Shown: positions 27,786 through 36,376 of the stretch, one piece after another
Numbering within the stretch: the first letter of the stretch is position 1
How the letters are laid out: each line of letters starts with the position of its first letter
Assembly (NCBI RefSeq): GCF_040105105.1
Contig: NZ_CP157679.1
Location: 115,282 to 179,281 of the forward strand
Reading direction: 5' to 3'
Source of the DNA: Polaromonas hydrogenivorans
GTDB taxonomy: Bacteria > Pseudomonadota > Gammaproteobacteria > Burkholderiales > Burkholderiaceae_C
DNA length: 64,000 nt
Position numbers and translations under genes: made by a program
The notes under the pieces: generated by a model
Seen by the model: the letters and a program-made list of their open reading frames with translations, nothing else
Told to the model about the DNA's origin: nothing
Database searches by the model: none

Positions 27786-28154
27786 TCAAAATGCCTTTTT
27801 TATGGTCACTGAAATAGTCAGTAGCTCGTCCAGAATTGAGGCATAGGTGGCAGGAGTGACCAATCCGACGAGATTGTCAGAATTGAGCCGGTGCGCAATT
27901 TGGTTCAGGTTGCGGCTGCTGGCCGCCAGCAAGAAGTTGCGGCGGTGCATGTCTGGATCGGACGCAATGTGCTTGACCATGCGTTTTTGACCAACGATCA
28001 CCGTCTCATTGTTGATGACGGCTTCGCGCATGAATTCTGAAATCTTCATGCCCGACCGGGCAATCTTGGCATCCCAAACATCGGCATCCTCATGACTCAA
28101 TCTAAATGAATAAAGGTGCGGATAGTTGCCGCCTGCGTCTGCTGTCCTGGACAT
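27786..28154 (-). CDS. MobC-like relaxosome accessory protein
   Basis: 122 residues. The N-terminal part (SFRLSHEDADVWDAKIARSG) is ribbon-helix-helix-like and AASSRNLNQIAHRLNSDNL is the typical MobC motif. MobC proteins bind oriT and help the relaxase open the nic region. It is immediately followed by the relaxase gene (TGA then ATG), so they form one operon reading away from the oriT candidate. Confidence 0.8.
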   Translation of the reverse strand: MSRTADAGGNYPHLYSFRLSHEDADVWDAKIARSGMKISEFMREAVINNETVIVGQKRMVKHIASDPDMHRRNFLLAASSRNLNQIAHRLNSDNLVGLVTPATYASILDELLTISVTIKKAF

Positions 28155-28204
28155 TCCTGGCTCCTGTGCGTAGCACGGCTGTTTGGTATCGGTATTAGGG
28201 GATC

Positions 28205-28271
28205 AAAGGGGACACCCTTTGGCACGGTCTGGATACGATAAGCGCAGCGTTCGTATACAGACTGTCGTGCC
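28205..28271. other. Candidate oriT with inverted repeats
   Basis: Two dyads lie just upstream of mobC: AAAGGG/CCCTTT (28205-28220, four-base loop) and a longer one in which GGCACGGTCTGGATACGA (28221-28238) pairs with the complement of 28251-28271, with a 12-base loop. Position between divergent mob and stb-like operons, next to an AT-rich stretch (28272-28528), is typical for oriT. Confidence 0.6.
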
Positions 28272-28528
28272 TAAATTCTAGGCCGTGAAATACTCAATCA
28301 TAGACAACAAAATACAAATTATTCGTTAATGATAAAAAATGCCAAAGTTATTTATTCATGCACAATTTTTGAAATTTCGTCACCATTGCATGGTCAAAAC
28401 TACATTAAATAATAATAAAACCAAATAAATAATTAATGCTATATTTAATGATTGGCGACACTTATTAAACACAAGTCAGTCAATTTAATGATTCACTGCC
28501 AGGAAAAATATCGGATTCAGGAAGCCAC

Positions 28529-28954
28529 ATGGCAAGAAAGGAAGATGTCGTTGCAGACTTAAAAAGCTTACTTGAGACAGACACGGAGCGAAGCAAGATG
28601 GTCCAGATTTGGGAGGTCTATAAAGAGATCGTTGAGCTGCAACAAGCAGGTATCCGGATGAAATATATTGAGGCTCGCCTCAATGAACGCGGCTTTGCCT
28701 TGAAGCCTGGCAACCTGACAAGCTACCTGTCCCAGATCAGAAAAAAGAAAGGAATTCAAAAAACGATAGCGGCCCAAAGGGAGGCGAACACGAAAAATTC
28801 AGAGCAGTGCACCACCCCGGCTGCACCGGTTTTGTTGAATAAGGGGAAACCGGCAGGTGTAGCGGCAACGCCAAAAAAACGAGCAGCAATTACATCCGAC
28901 GATGTGAAAAACTCATTCTCGGAAATAAAAGACTTCTCTCGATACGATGATTAA
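28529..28954 (+). CDS. Plasmid stability protein, StbA-like position
   Basis: 141 residues. The N-terminal half is helical (WEVYKEIVELQQAGIRMKYI, LNERGFALKPGNLTSYLSQI), reading like a helix-turn-helix DNA-binding domain; the C-terminal half is a Lys/Ala-rich tail. AGGA lies six bases before the ATG. It is first gene of a three-gene operon divergent from mobC and relaxase, the place of StbA in plasmids such as R388. That equivalence is inferred from gene order and fold, not sequence identity. Confidence 0.6.
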   Translation: MARKEDVVADLKSLLETDTERSKMVQIWEVYKEIVELQQAGIRMKYIEARLNERGFALKPGNLTSYLSQIRKKKGIQKTIAAQREANTKNSEQCTTPAAPVLLNKGKPAGVAATPKKRAAITSDDVKNSFSEIKDFSRYDD

Positions 28955-28971
28955 CCAAAGAAAATTTTAAG

Positions 28972-29706
28972 ATGAAAAAAATTGTTTGTGTTTTGGCTCT
29001 TACGGGCAAAGTCGGTAAATCCACATTTGTCAATAATGTTCTGGCGCCTCGCATGCCTAACGCCAAAATTTACCGGCTTGAGACCATTAACCTGTCTGGC
29101 ATGTCTGAAACCGAAGTCGTGAAAATGAAGGGACAGGATATTGTCAAGCTTCAAAATGAATTGGCCAAGGTCAATTCAGGAATTATCGATGTTGGAGCCT
29201 CGAACGTCGAAGCTTTTATGCTGGCATTGGCACAGCAACCAGGCGCGCACAGGGATTATGATTATTTTATAATTCCGATTGAAGCGACCGATAAAAAATC
29301 AGATGCAATTGATGAATTTTTATCCTTGGTTGAATTGTTGAATAAACAAGGTGTCGAGCCTGAGCGAATCAAAGTGCTTTTCAATAAATTGGCTGTGAAT
29401 GATGACCTTGAATATGAAATGCGAAAAATCATCAAAGCCCATCAGATGGATGGTTTTTTTACCCTGGACAAGCGTGCGGTCATTCACAACTCCCCTGCCT
29501 TTGCAGCGTTGAGTGAGGTTAAAAAAACATTTTCAGTCATGTGTGGTGACACATCAGATTACCGCAGTGAATTCAGAGCAACGCCGATTGAAAATGAAGC
29601 ACGGCGTCTTGAATTAACCAAATTAATGCGTGCTCAAAGTTCTGTCAAGCCTGTTCTGACAGAATTCGATACGGTGTTTGAAGTCTTGTTTGAAGAGAAT
29701 TATTAA
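28972..29706 (+). CDS. StbB-like P-loop ATPase
   Basis: 244 residues with a ParA/MinD-like fold. LALTGKVGKSTFVNNVLAP holds a P-loop lacking the usual double glycine before GK; SGIIDVGASNVEAFML and YFIIPIEATDKKSDAID are the later switch-like segments, and KVLFNKLAVNDD the base-recognition strand. StbB proteins influence plasmid positioning and transfer. It overlaps the next gene by one base (TAATG). AT-rich like its neighbours. Confidence 0.7.
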   Translation: MKKIVCVLALTGKVGKSTFVNNVLAPRMPNAKIYRLETINLSGMSETEVVKMKGQDIVKLQNELAKVNSGIIDVGASNVEAFMLALAQQPGAHRDYDYFIIPIEATDKKSDAIDEFLSLVELLNKQGVEPERIKVLFNKLAVNDDLEYEMRKIIKAHQMDGFFTLDKRAVIHNSPAFAALSEVKKTFSVMCGDTSDYRSEFRATPIENEARRLELTKLMRAQSSVKPVLTEFDTVFEVLFEENY

Positions 29707-30464
29707 TGGCACAACAGCTAACCGATTCTATTGCTTCCCAGATAATGGGAGAAATTGATGTTGTGACACGCAATATTGATAATCTGCAGGGTCGTATCGA
29801 ATTTCAACTGAAGCATCAGGAATTTATTGGTTTCCAGATAGACGATACAAAAAAACAGTTCGCTTGCGCACTGACTAATCTGATTACCGAGGCTGAAGCA
29901 CTCAAGGCAACTCAAGTCACATTGATTCAAGACCAATTGGCGGTATCAATGGTGCAGATTGAAGCGAAGACAAACGCCCAGATTAAGGTATTTGCAGCAG
30001 CGAGCAAAGAGATGTCAATAGAGGAAATTAATGCCATTGCAGACAGTACTCATCATGCGAGTCAAGTCGCTGTTGAGGGCGCACTCAAGGGGATCGAACG
30101 CAAGTTTGAAGAGGCGCTGGACAGCATCGCGGATGCCAATAAATCGTTCGCTAATATCAAAGACATGTTCATCAAGGATGTAAAGCAATGCGTAGAAGGC
30201 GCCGAAAAAGCCGTCAAAAAATATGACCTGGCGTTGCAAATAAGTGCATCCCAGCACCGACCAATTAGTACCTGGGAGTTTGTCTTGCTGGCCGTGTTGG
30301 CATCAACAATTAGTGCAGGTGGTTTGGTGCTTTACATGAGTCAGCGCGCAGCAGGTAAAGATGCTGGACAAGCAGCATTGGCAGCGCATGGCGCCAAATT
30401 TAAGGAGATTTATCCACAACTGGATGCAAAGACACAAGAAAAAATTATCAAACTTTGGAAATAA
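29706..30464 (+). CDS. Membrane-anchored coiled-coil protein (StbC-like position)
   Basis: 252 residues. A long cytosolic coiled coil (about residues 10-180) precedes one transmembrane helix (191-211, EFVLLAVLASTISAGGLVLY) and a short tail. Its start overlaps the ATPase stop, indicating translational coupling. It may tether the ATPase to the membrane. No specific family recognised beyond the operon position. Confidence 0.65.
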   Translation: MAQQLTDSIASQIMGEIDVVTRNIDNLQGRIEFQLKHQEFIGFQIDDTKKQFACALTNLITEAEALKATQVTLIQDQLAVSMVQIEAKTNAQIKVFAAASKEMSIEEINAIADSTHHASQVAVEGALKGIERKFEEALDSIADANKSFANIKDMFIKDVKQCVEGAEKAVKKYDLALQISASQHRPISTWEFVLLAVLASTISAGGLVLYMSQRAAGKDAGQAALAAHGAKFKEIYPQLDAKTQEKIIKLWK

Positions 30465-30876
30465 GTGGCTGTTTTTGATCGCCTCAATGATGAGGCACGG
30501 CTTATCACACTGATCTGTACTAGCCAGACATCATCACTACCAACATGTAAAAGGCGGCTCAGCCCTTCACGTCCTGAAATCTGGATAGCCATCTGGGCGC
30601 AATCCGCCCTCTTCCACAGCACTCAAAGTATTGGACACCCACGTATCTTTTGCCGCAAAAGTATGCCTCAACAGTAAGTTAACAACTTTTGGCTGAGTGC
30701 AATGCATAAAAAATTAGCCCTGCTAAAAACGTCATGATGAGCACAGACCTTGTGACAACGATGCTTTTTTCAAAACAAGGGCAGCAACATGTTTTGAATT
30801 TTTATCAGAAATAAACAATAGAAATTAAAGAAGTGACAAAAGTAGCCAGGCTACATGACACAACAAACTGTAAACT
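30465..30876. other. Intergenic stretch without recognisable gene
   Basis: About 410 AT-rich bases after the stb-like operon. Only frames shorter than 75 codons with no ribosome site; no clear terminator. Confidence 0.4.
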
Positions 30877-31293
30877 ATGACAAAACAAATTGACTTTGAA
30901 AAAATCATCACTGATGGCTTGAATAACATTCCTGATGCTGATATTGATGAATATCAACTTATTGGTGGAACATTTGAAGTTTATGAAGACATTTCAGGAC
31001 ATGTATATTTTCACGCCGAAACGTTGAGGAGCAAGGGCTGGCTTGCAAAACAATTCCCTTCACTTGCCGAATTATTAAAACCTAAGTTTGACCATGGTGA
31101 TTCAATGCAGATTGCATTCAGGACAGTGCATACATACGATTGCATGCTCAGCCCTGAGGAATTCAAGAAAAATTTGCTCCAAAATCTTCCAAAACTATTA
31201 GCTGAAATGTCAAGGATGAACATAGGACGGGTACTTGAAGATAGAGATTTATATAAAAATCTCATAAGTAATTACCTGAAACTGCGACGATGA
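30877..31293 (+). CDS. Hypothetical protein, 138 aa
   Basis: Begins MTKQIDFEKIITDGLNNIPD; central strands (YQLIGGTFEVYEDISGHVYF) and a helical C-terminal half (PEEFKKNLLQNLPKLLAEMS). No family recognised. Its AT-rich composition matches the adjacent backbone operon, suggesting it belongs to the plasmid core. No strong ribosome site. Confidence 0.6.
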   Translation: MTKQIDFEKIITDGLNNIPDADIDEYQLIGGTFEVYEDISGHVYFHAETLRSKGWLAKQFPSLAELLKPKFDHGDSMQIAFRTVHTYDCMLSPEEFKKNLLQNLPKLLAEMSRMNIGRVLEDRDLYKNLISNYLKLRR

Positions 31294-31898
31294 GCGTGCA
31301 ATGAGTGCTACATGCATTTCGTATTACTTTTTAATGTCGTTTTTTACATTTATGGGACCTCACAAATGTTTTTGAATGAGGCAGATGCAAGAGTTTTCAT
31401 CTCGTTAATAAGTTAGCTTTAATACAGGAAGAATGCTTATTTTTCTATCCAGCTGCCTAACCGAATAGATATACCGATTTAAACGCCTTAAGCGACGTTT
31501 TTCGTTGGCGAGGATTCCCCAGCCAGCGATAGATTCCGAGAGGGCTGGTGGCCGTGAAAATGACCTGTGTGGTGATGAAGCCGGGTGCGCAGCTTGCGCA
31601 TTACAAAGTGTCGAGCGTTGTCATTTCGATCATGATTTTTAGCCGTCTGGCCTGCTGGTTTGGCGGCGGCTTCGGGTGCTGGTACTGCTGGGCGTTCAGT
31701 CATCTCCTTTTTGCACAACAAAAAATCACTGCAATGAGTGGCTAAGGGGAGTCCTATTGGGGCGACCTTGCGCAGCATGGTCGAATTTAGTTTGCGAGAC
31801 CGCTTTTTTCGTTTGTCTGGCTAGTTGCCCACAAAAACCAGCGCGCCAACTATAGAAAAACCATTCAGGAAAGACTATCGGGGGCACCACCTATAGGT
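31294..31898. other. Intergenic stretch, one doubtful small frame
   Basis: Contains a minus frame 31488-31703 (MTERPAVPAPEAAAKPAG...) whose ATG directly abuts AAGGAG, too close for normal initiation. It is Ala/Pro/His-rich and unlike any known family. Otherwise nothing was seen. Confidence 0.3.
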
Positions 31899-32280
31899 TT
31901 ACGAGGTCATGGCCGGCGTGCGGGCCGCTGTCACGGCTGCTTTGCAAGGTTCGGCCATCAAGGATGACGGCGCTGGGCTAGCCTTGGCGGCCTTGAGCGA
32001 TCCGGATGATCGAGTGCATGTCGCTGACCATGCCTCAAAACAGCCCGCTTCGCTCCAGCGGCGAAACTGCTGGTAAACCATCGGCCAAGGTGGCAAATCA
32101 TAGGGTAGCGTGCGCCACGCTGCCCCGGCCCGGATTAGCCAGCGCAGCGCGTTGAATACTTCGCGCAGGGCTCAAGCGCCGCAGGTGCGCATGTTCGTTA
32201 ATCAAGCTAAGGTAACGCGCAACGAAGTTCCATTCTTCGTCGCTCCACATCGCGGGGATAGGGCTTCTGGGTCATTCGCA
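31899..32280 (-). pseudogene. IS5-family transposase remnant (IS427-like N-terminal part)
   Basis: Short minus segments in different frames read RRMELRCALP (from 32270) and LPPWPMVYQQFRRWSEAGCF (32035-32100), then AVILDG-like sequence. Together they follow the N-terminal half of IS5-group transposases (DEEWNFVARYL... PPW..VY..FRRW). Several frameshifts and stops are present. Confidence 0.6.
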
Positions 32281-32354
32281 GGAATTAGGGATAACTTCGA
32301 AAAAATCAGCCCCGAATTCATAACACCCTCTAGCTGGGCTAGCTTCAAAAGGGT

Positions 32355-32699
32355 TTAACTTTTAATCAGAAAGTCATCTTTTGTGTAGCCTGCTGCCAGT
32401 TGAGCCGCCAGCCAGGCAGGCGATTTACCTCGTCCTGTCCAGGTTTTTCCGCTTTCATGGTCCTGGTATTTGGCCGCGACCACACCGCGTTTGTCATTGG
32501 CAGGGCGCTTGACGGATGAGCCTTTGCCTAAAAAGCCTAAATCTGCAGCAGTCAACCCGTGGGTTTTGATGAGTTCCTTGGCCGAAGCGATGGCCTGCAT
32601 GCGTTCGCCTTTTCGCTCTTCATCGAGCTTTTTGCGCAATTCATTGACGATGGCTTCGGCTTCCTGGATTTGTTGCTGCAGTGTGGATGCTTGGGTCAT
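32355..32699 (-). CDS. H-NS-family nucleoid protein (second copy)
   Basis: 114 residues from MTQASTLQQQIQEAEAIVNE. N-terminal coiled coil to about residue 50, linker, and the DNA-binding motif AAKYQDHESGKTWTGRGKSP with AWLAAQ, ending DDFLIKS. It is only moderately similar to the copy at 11420-11782 (shorter linker, no long Ala/Pro stretch), so the two are distinct paralogues or independent acquisitions. Start 32699 is chosen from the family N-terminus. Confidence 0.88.
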   Translation of the reverse strand: MTQASTLQQQIQEAEAIVNELRKKLDEERKGERMQAIASAKELIKTHGLTAADLGFLGKGSSVKRPANDKRGVVAAKYQDHESGKTWTGRGKSPAWLAAQLAAGYTKDDFLIKS

Positions 32700-33057
32700 G
32701 GTTATATTCGGTAGAAATGTAAAAACCTGATTGTACGCAGTGCTCACGACTCTGAATTAGAAAAATACTACCGATGGCCTCTGGGGAAATTTACTCGACT
32801 ATAAACCTAAGATATTTCTTGAAAAATAACTATCTATTACATCTTTATTTCTGGCATTCTCGTTTCTCCCACTGCTTTTTTAAGTTGAAGTTTTCAGCAT
32901 AACGAGAGGCGAGAGTAATTCTTAGCCATATAGTCACGGCTCTTACCGATGGCGGTCAACTGAACTTGAGTATCCTGCGCATTTTTCACTGCCTGGAGCT
33001 GACGCTTCTATCCTTCTGCGTTGGGAAGTGCTCGTCATCACCCCACTCGCGGTGCGC

Positions 33058-33594
33058 TCAATTTACATTCTTCTTGGAAGCAAGTTTCGCGGCCTTTTGG
33101 GCTTTTTCACGCTGGGCCGTGTAAAGCGCACGGATGTGGTCTGCTATGGCGCAGTAAGTCACGGCATTTTCTTCACTCGCATTTGTCGCATGGAGGAAAG
33201 CATGGAAATGCCGGTCGTTGACCCAGAACGTGCCTTCGGCCGAATAGTCATCGAGCGCATCGGCAAAGTTCTGCACGTCCTGCTCGGTGGCAAAGAAATC
33301 CGTGAAGAACGTGGCCGGTGTGCCCAGTCCGGCTTCCACCGCTGCGGTCAGGCTGTCGAGCATTTCGTTCATCATGGATTCGTCGAAATCCTCGCTGATG
33401 TTCTTGAATGGCGTGAGTTTTCTGGTCCGGGGGTCGTAGCCCCCTCGCCCCTCAAGCCGCTCCAGGAATTCGGGCAGTTCCGCCGCAGGCGTCTGGCTGT
33501 CGATACCGTCGTAGGAGATGGGCGTGAAACGGGGCTTGTAGGCAGCGACCATGGGGTCCTTGTTTGTAGGGTGGTGGAATGGGTCATGCGTCAT
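33058..33594 (-). CDS. Hypothetical protein, about 178 aa
   Basis: Family not recognised. Start uncertain: 33594 (MTHDPFHHPTNKDP) or 33552 (MVAAYKPRF, with AAGGA four bases upstream). The body has an acidic helical part (NISEDFDESMMNEMLDSLTA) and ends in a basic tail (KAQKAAKLASKKNVN). It contains no cysteine pair or nuclease motif. Codon use is normal for the window. Confidence 0.5.
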   Translation of the reverse strand: MTHDPFHHPTNKDPMVAAYKPRFTPISYDGIDSQTPAAELPEFLERLEGRGGYDPRTRKLTPFKNISEDFDESMMNEMLDSLTAAVEAGLGTPATFFTDFFATEQDVQNFADALDDYSAEGTFWVNDRHFHAFLHATNASEENAVTYCAIADHIRALYTAQREKAQKAAKLASKKNVN

Positions 33595-33950
33595 GGGTCG
33601 CAAGGAGACCCGGGTGAGCGCCCATGACAGGTTGGGCAATTTGACCATGGCACCCGACATGGACGACTTTTCAATATGCCCGGATTCCTCAACATCCAAC
33701 GGGATGCACCCGGGCCAGGGCCCAAAGTTACCCCTCCAAAGTGTTGCCTAGGCTGTGGATAACCGCCTGAACAACTGGCCAGAATGGCGTCAGCGTTGAC
33801 GATGCCGGCGATGCTCAAAAAACAGGCAGATATGGTGGAGCGGCGAACCTGCGCATTCACGGCCGTTCTTCACGTTACCTGCGTCGCGTGGTGGGCGCCA
33901 CATTCCTTGTCGTCAGGATGCCGTCCAACCCGGGCTTGCCGGGCTTTGTG

Positions 33951-34217
33951 TCATTTTCTGCCGACAAGGTACGCAACGCCTTCTGGCCCATAGCGCTCGG
34001 CGTGCGGCTCGCCCGCGAGCAGATGGAACACCTGGCCAGCCTGATAGGTCTGCTCGGCAAGTGCGGTTTTTATCCGCAATTCACCGCTGAGGATGAGCGC
34101 TTTCGCTTCGAACGGATGCGTGTGCATGACCAGGAACCCATCGGGCTCCCGCGTCACCGTCACCGCTTGCTCAAATCCTTCTGCGGCCAGGATGTGGCCA
34201 AATTCTTCGCGTTCCAT
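33951..34217 (-). CDS. Small cupin-domain protein
   Basis: 88 residues forming one conserved beta-barrel: EPDGFLVMHTHPFEAKALIL holds the first metal-binding His-x-His and Glu, and GQVFHLLAGEPHAERYG the second motif histidine. AAGGAAAA directly precedes the ATG. Single cupins of this size often bind a metal and a small ligand; the substrate is unknown. Confidence 0.85.
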   Translation of the reverse strand: MEREEFGHILAAEGFEQAVTVTREPDGFLVMHTHPFEAKALILSGELRIKTALAEQTYQAGQVFHLLAGEPHAERYGPEGVAYLVGRK

Positions 34218-34298
34218 TTTTCCTTGCCTCCACCGGTCCAGCGTGTCAGGTCCCTATAGTCCCAAGGTTTCTTCAACCATGAGTAAGGCAATTATTGC

Positions 34299-34817
34299 TT
34301 GCCGGACGCCAGGCTGTACCGCAAGGGCAAGACGGCAAGCGAGTTCATGGGCCACACGCTGAGCGACAACCGCCACGGCTTGATTGCCAGGGCCGTGGTG
34401 ACGCGGGCAGATGGTTACGCCGAGCGCGAAGCGGCGAAAGTCATGATTCACGATGCCCGGCAAGCCTTGGCGGACGAGCAAGCCGCCATTACGCTGGGCG
34501 CGGACAAAGGCTATGACGCCAAAGAGTTCATCGAGGCATGCCTGGTGATGGGCGTCACGCCGCATGTGGCGCAAAACACCTCGGGCAGGCGCTTGGCGGT
34601 GCCCGATGAGATTGCCCAAAGTGAAGGCTATGCCGTCTCGCAGCAAAAGAGAAAGCTCATCGAGCAGGGCTTTGGCTGGGCCAAAACGGTGGGCCAGATT
34701 CGCCAGGTGATGGTGCGCGGCTTACAGCGGGTCGACCAGATGTTTGTGTTGACGATGGCTGCGTATAACTTGACGCGTATGCGCACGTTGGGACAAATCT
34801 GTCTGCAGGGGCAATAA
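34299..34817 (+). pseudogene. IS5-family transposase C-terminal fragment
   Basis: 173 residues: YRKGKTASEFMGHTLSDNRH, ITLGADKGYDAKEF (second catalytic Asp), PHVAQNTSGRR, and KLIEQGFGWAKTVGQIRQVM with the catalytic Glu; ends in AYNLTRMRTL. The N-terminal half and first Asp are missing. A matching N-terminal piece is at 20207-20388, in the opposite orientation. Confidence 0.78.
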
Positions 34818-35148
34818 AGGGATAAAAAAGGCGGACCGGTGTACTTTCGAGCCATCGGCAGCAGTTCAGAAAGGCACTGTAATTTCCAAATATGAAAGAT
34901 AACCGCAAAAATAAACCACTTCGAGCCAGTTGCTGCGCGGGCGCAGTCAGTATTTCAGCGGCCTGCTATGGCCTGTTAACAAATAACTTGTTTAATTTCT
35001 AAAGCAATTTCATTGGAAAATTTTCTCTGAATTGCTCAAGTTATTTCGAAACGAGCCCTTACCTGCTGCCACACCTCAGCGGCAAGCTGCCGGCACTGAC
35101 GCGGGACATCACCCTGGTGCCGGCTGGCCTGCAGGACAAAGTGGGCGA
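34818..35148. other. Spacer with a short C-terminal gene relic
   Basis: After the IS5 fragment, a plus frame ending at 35176 reads PYLLPHLSGKLPALTRDITL then LVPAGLQDKVGDYGALALVA, with no start. It looks like the end of a sugar-kinase (ROK-type) or similar protein, but this is uncertain. Confidence 0.3.
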
Positions 35149-36348
35149 CTACGGGGCGCTGGCGCTGGTGGCCTGATTTTTCTGGCGGTTTTCCCCGTCG
35201 CTGTAGCGCGAGGCTTCGATCGCCCGGTCCACGTCGTCGATCAGGTCTTCGATGTCTTCCAGGCCGACCGACAGGCGCACCAGCGCGTCGGGCAACCCAG
35301 CCTGCTGGCGCTGCGCGGGCGGGATAGCGGCGTGCGTCATCACCGTGGGCAGGCCGACCAGGGACTCGACGCCGCCCAGGCTCTCGGCCAGCGCGAACAG
35401 CCGGGTCTGGGTCGTGAAACGGATGTTGCGCTCCACCCCGCCTTGCAGTTCCAGCGAGATCATTCCGCCGTAGGCGCGCATCTGCCGGCTGGCGAGCGCG
35501 TGATGGGGGCTGGACTCCAGGCCGGGATAGCTAACCTGCCTGACCTCGGAGTGGGCTGCCAGGTGCTGCGCCAGTTGCAGCGCGTTGTCGCAATGCTGAC
35601 GCATGCGCACCGGCAAGGTCTTGATGCCGCGCAGCACGAGGAAGCAGTCGAGCGGACCCGGCACCGCACCCACTGCGTTTTGCAGGAATTTGAGCTCCTG
35701 GTACAGCGCTTCATCCTTGACCACAAGCGCGCCGCCGATCACATCCGAGTGGCCGCCCAGGTACTTGGTGGTGCTGTGGATGACGATGTCCGCACCGAGC
35801 CGCAGCGGCTGCTGCAGGTAGGGCGAGGCGAAGGTGTTGTCGACCGCGAGCCTGGCCTGGTGTTCGTGCGCGAGTTCGGCGATGGCGGCAATGTCGCACA
35901 CGGTGAGCATCGGGTTGCTCGGGGTTTCCAGCCAGATCAGCCGGGTTTGCGGGCGCAGCGCGGCGCCGATGGCGTCGAGCGACGTCGCGTCGACAAAGCT
36001 GGTCTGGATGCCGAAGCGCTCGAACACGCGCGTCATCAGCCGGTAGGTGCCGCCGTACAGGTCCTGACCGCACACCACATGGTCGCCGCTGCTGAGCGAT
36101 TGCAGCACGGTGGACTCCGCCGCCAGGCCGCTGGCGAAAGCCAGGCCGTAAGCGCCGTCTTCCAGCGCCGCCAGGTTGGCCTCCAGCGCGCTGCGCGTGG
36201 GGTTGGCGGTGCGCGCGTAGTCGTAGCCCTTGTGGCGACCGGGCGCTTGCTGCACGAAGGTCGAGCTCAGGTACACCGGCGTCATGATCGCGCCGGTGCC
36301 GGGGTCCGGCGGCTGGCCGGCGTGAATGGCTTTGGTGGAAAAGCGCAT
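35149..36348 (-). CDS. Cystathionine gamma-synthase/gamma-lyase family PLP enzyme
   Basis: 399 residues, fold-type I PLP enzyme. Start 36348 (MRFSTKAIHAGQ) is the family N-terminus. Seen: YDYARTANPTRSALE, ASGLAAESTVLQSL, WLETPSNPMLTVCDI, DNTFASPYLQQPL and the PLP-lysine region IHSTTKYLGGHSD. With the neighbour 28 bases upstream it would make or break cystathionine; the pair resembles MccA/MccB, which run reverse transsulfuration from homocysteine to cysteine. Synthase and lyase cannot be told apart by eye. Confidence 0.9.
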   Translation of the reverse strand: MRFSTKAIHAGQPPDPGTGAIMTPVYLSSTFVQQAPGRHKGYDYARTANPTRSALEANLAALEDGAYGLAFASGLAAESTVLQSLSSGDHVVCGQDLYGGTYRLMTRVFERFGIQTSFVDATSLDAIGAALRPQTRLIWLETPSNPMLTVCDIAAIAELAHEHQARLAVDNTFASPYLQQPLRLGADIVIHSTTKYLGGHSDVIGGALVVKDEALYQELKFLQNAVGAVPGPLDCFLVLRGIKTLPVRMRQHCDNALQLAQHLAAHSEVRQVSYPGLESSPHHALASRQMRAYGGMISLELQGGVERNIRFTTQTRLFALAESLGGVESLVGLPTVMTHAAIPPAQRQQAGLPDALVRLSVGLEDIEDLIDDVDRAIEASRYSDGENRQKNQATSASAP

Positions 36349-36376
36349 GGCTTGCCTCGCTTGAGTTGAAGTCAAT

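Noticed and set aside
31488..31778. 96-codon minus-strand gene
   Set aside because: No usable ribosome-binding spacing and low-complexity Ala/Pro/His content; kept only as a doubtful frame.
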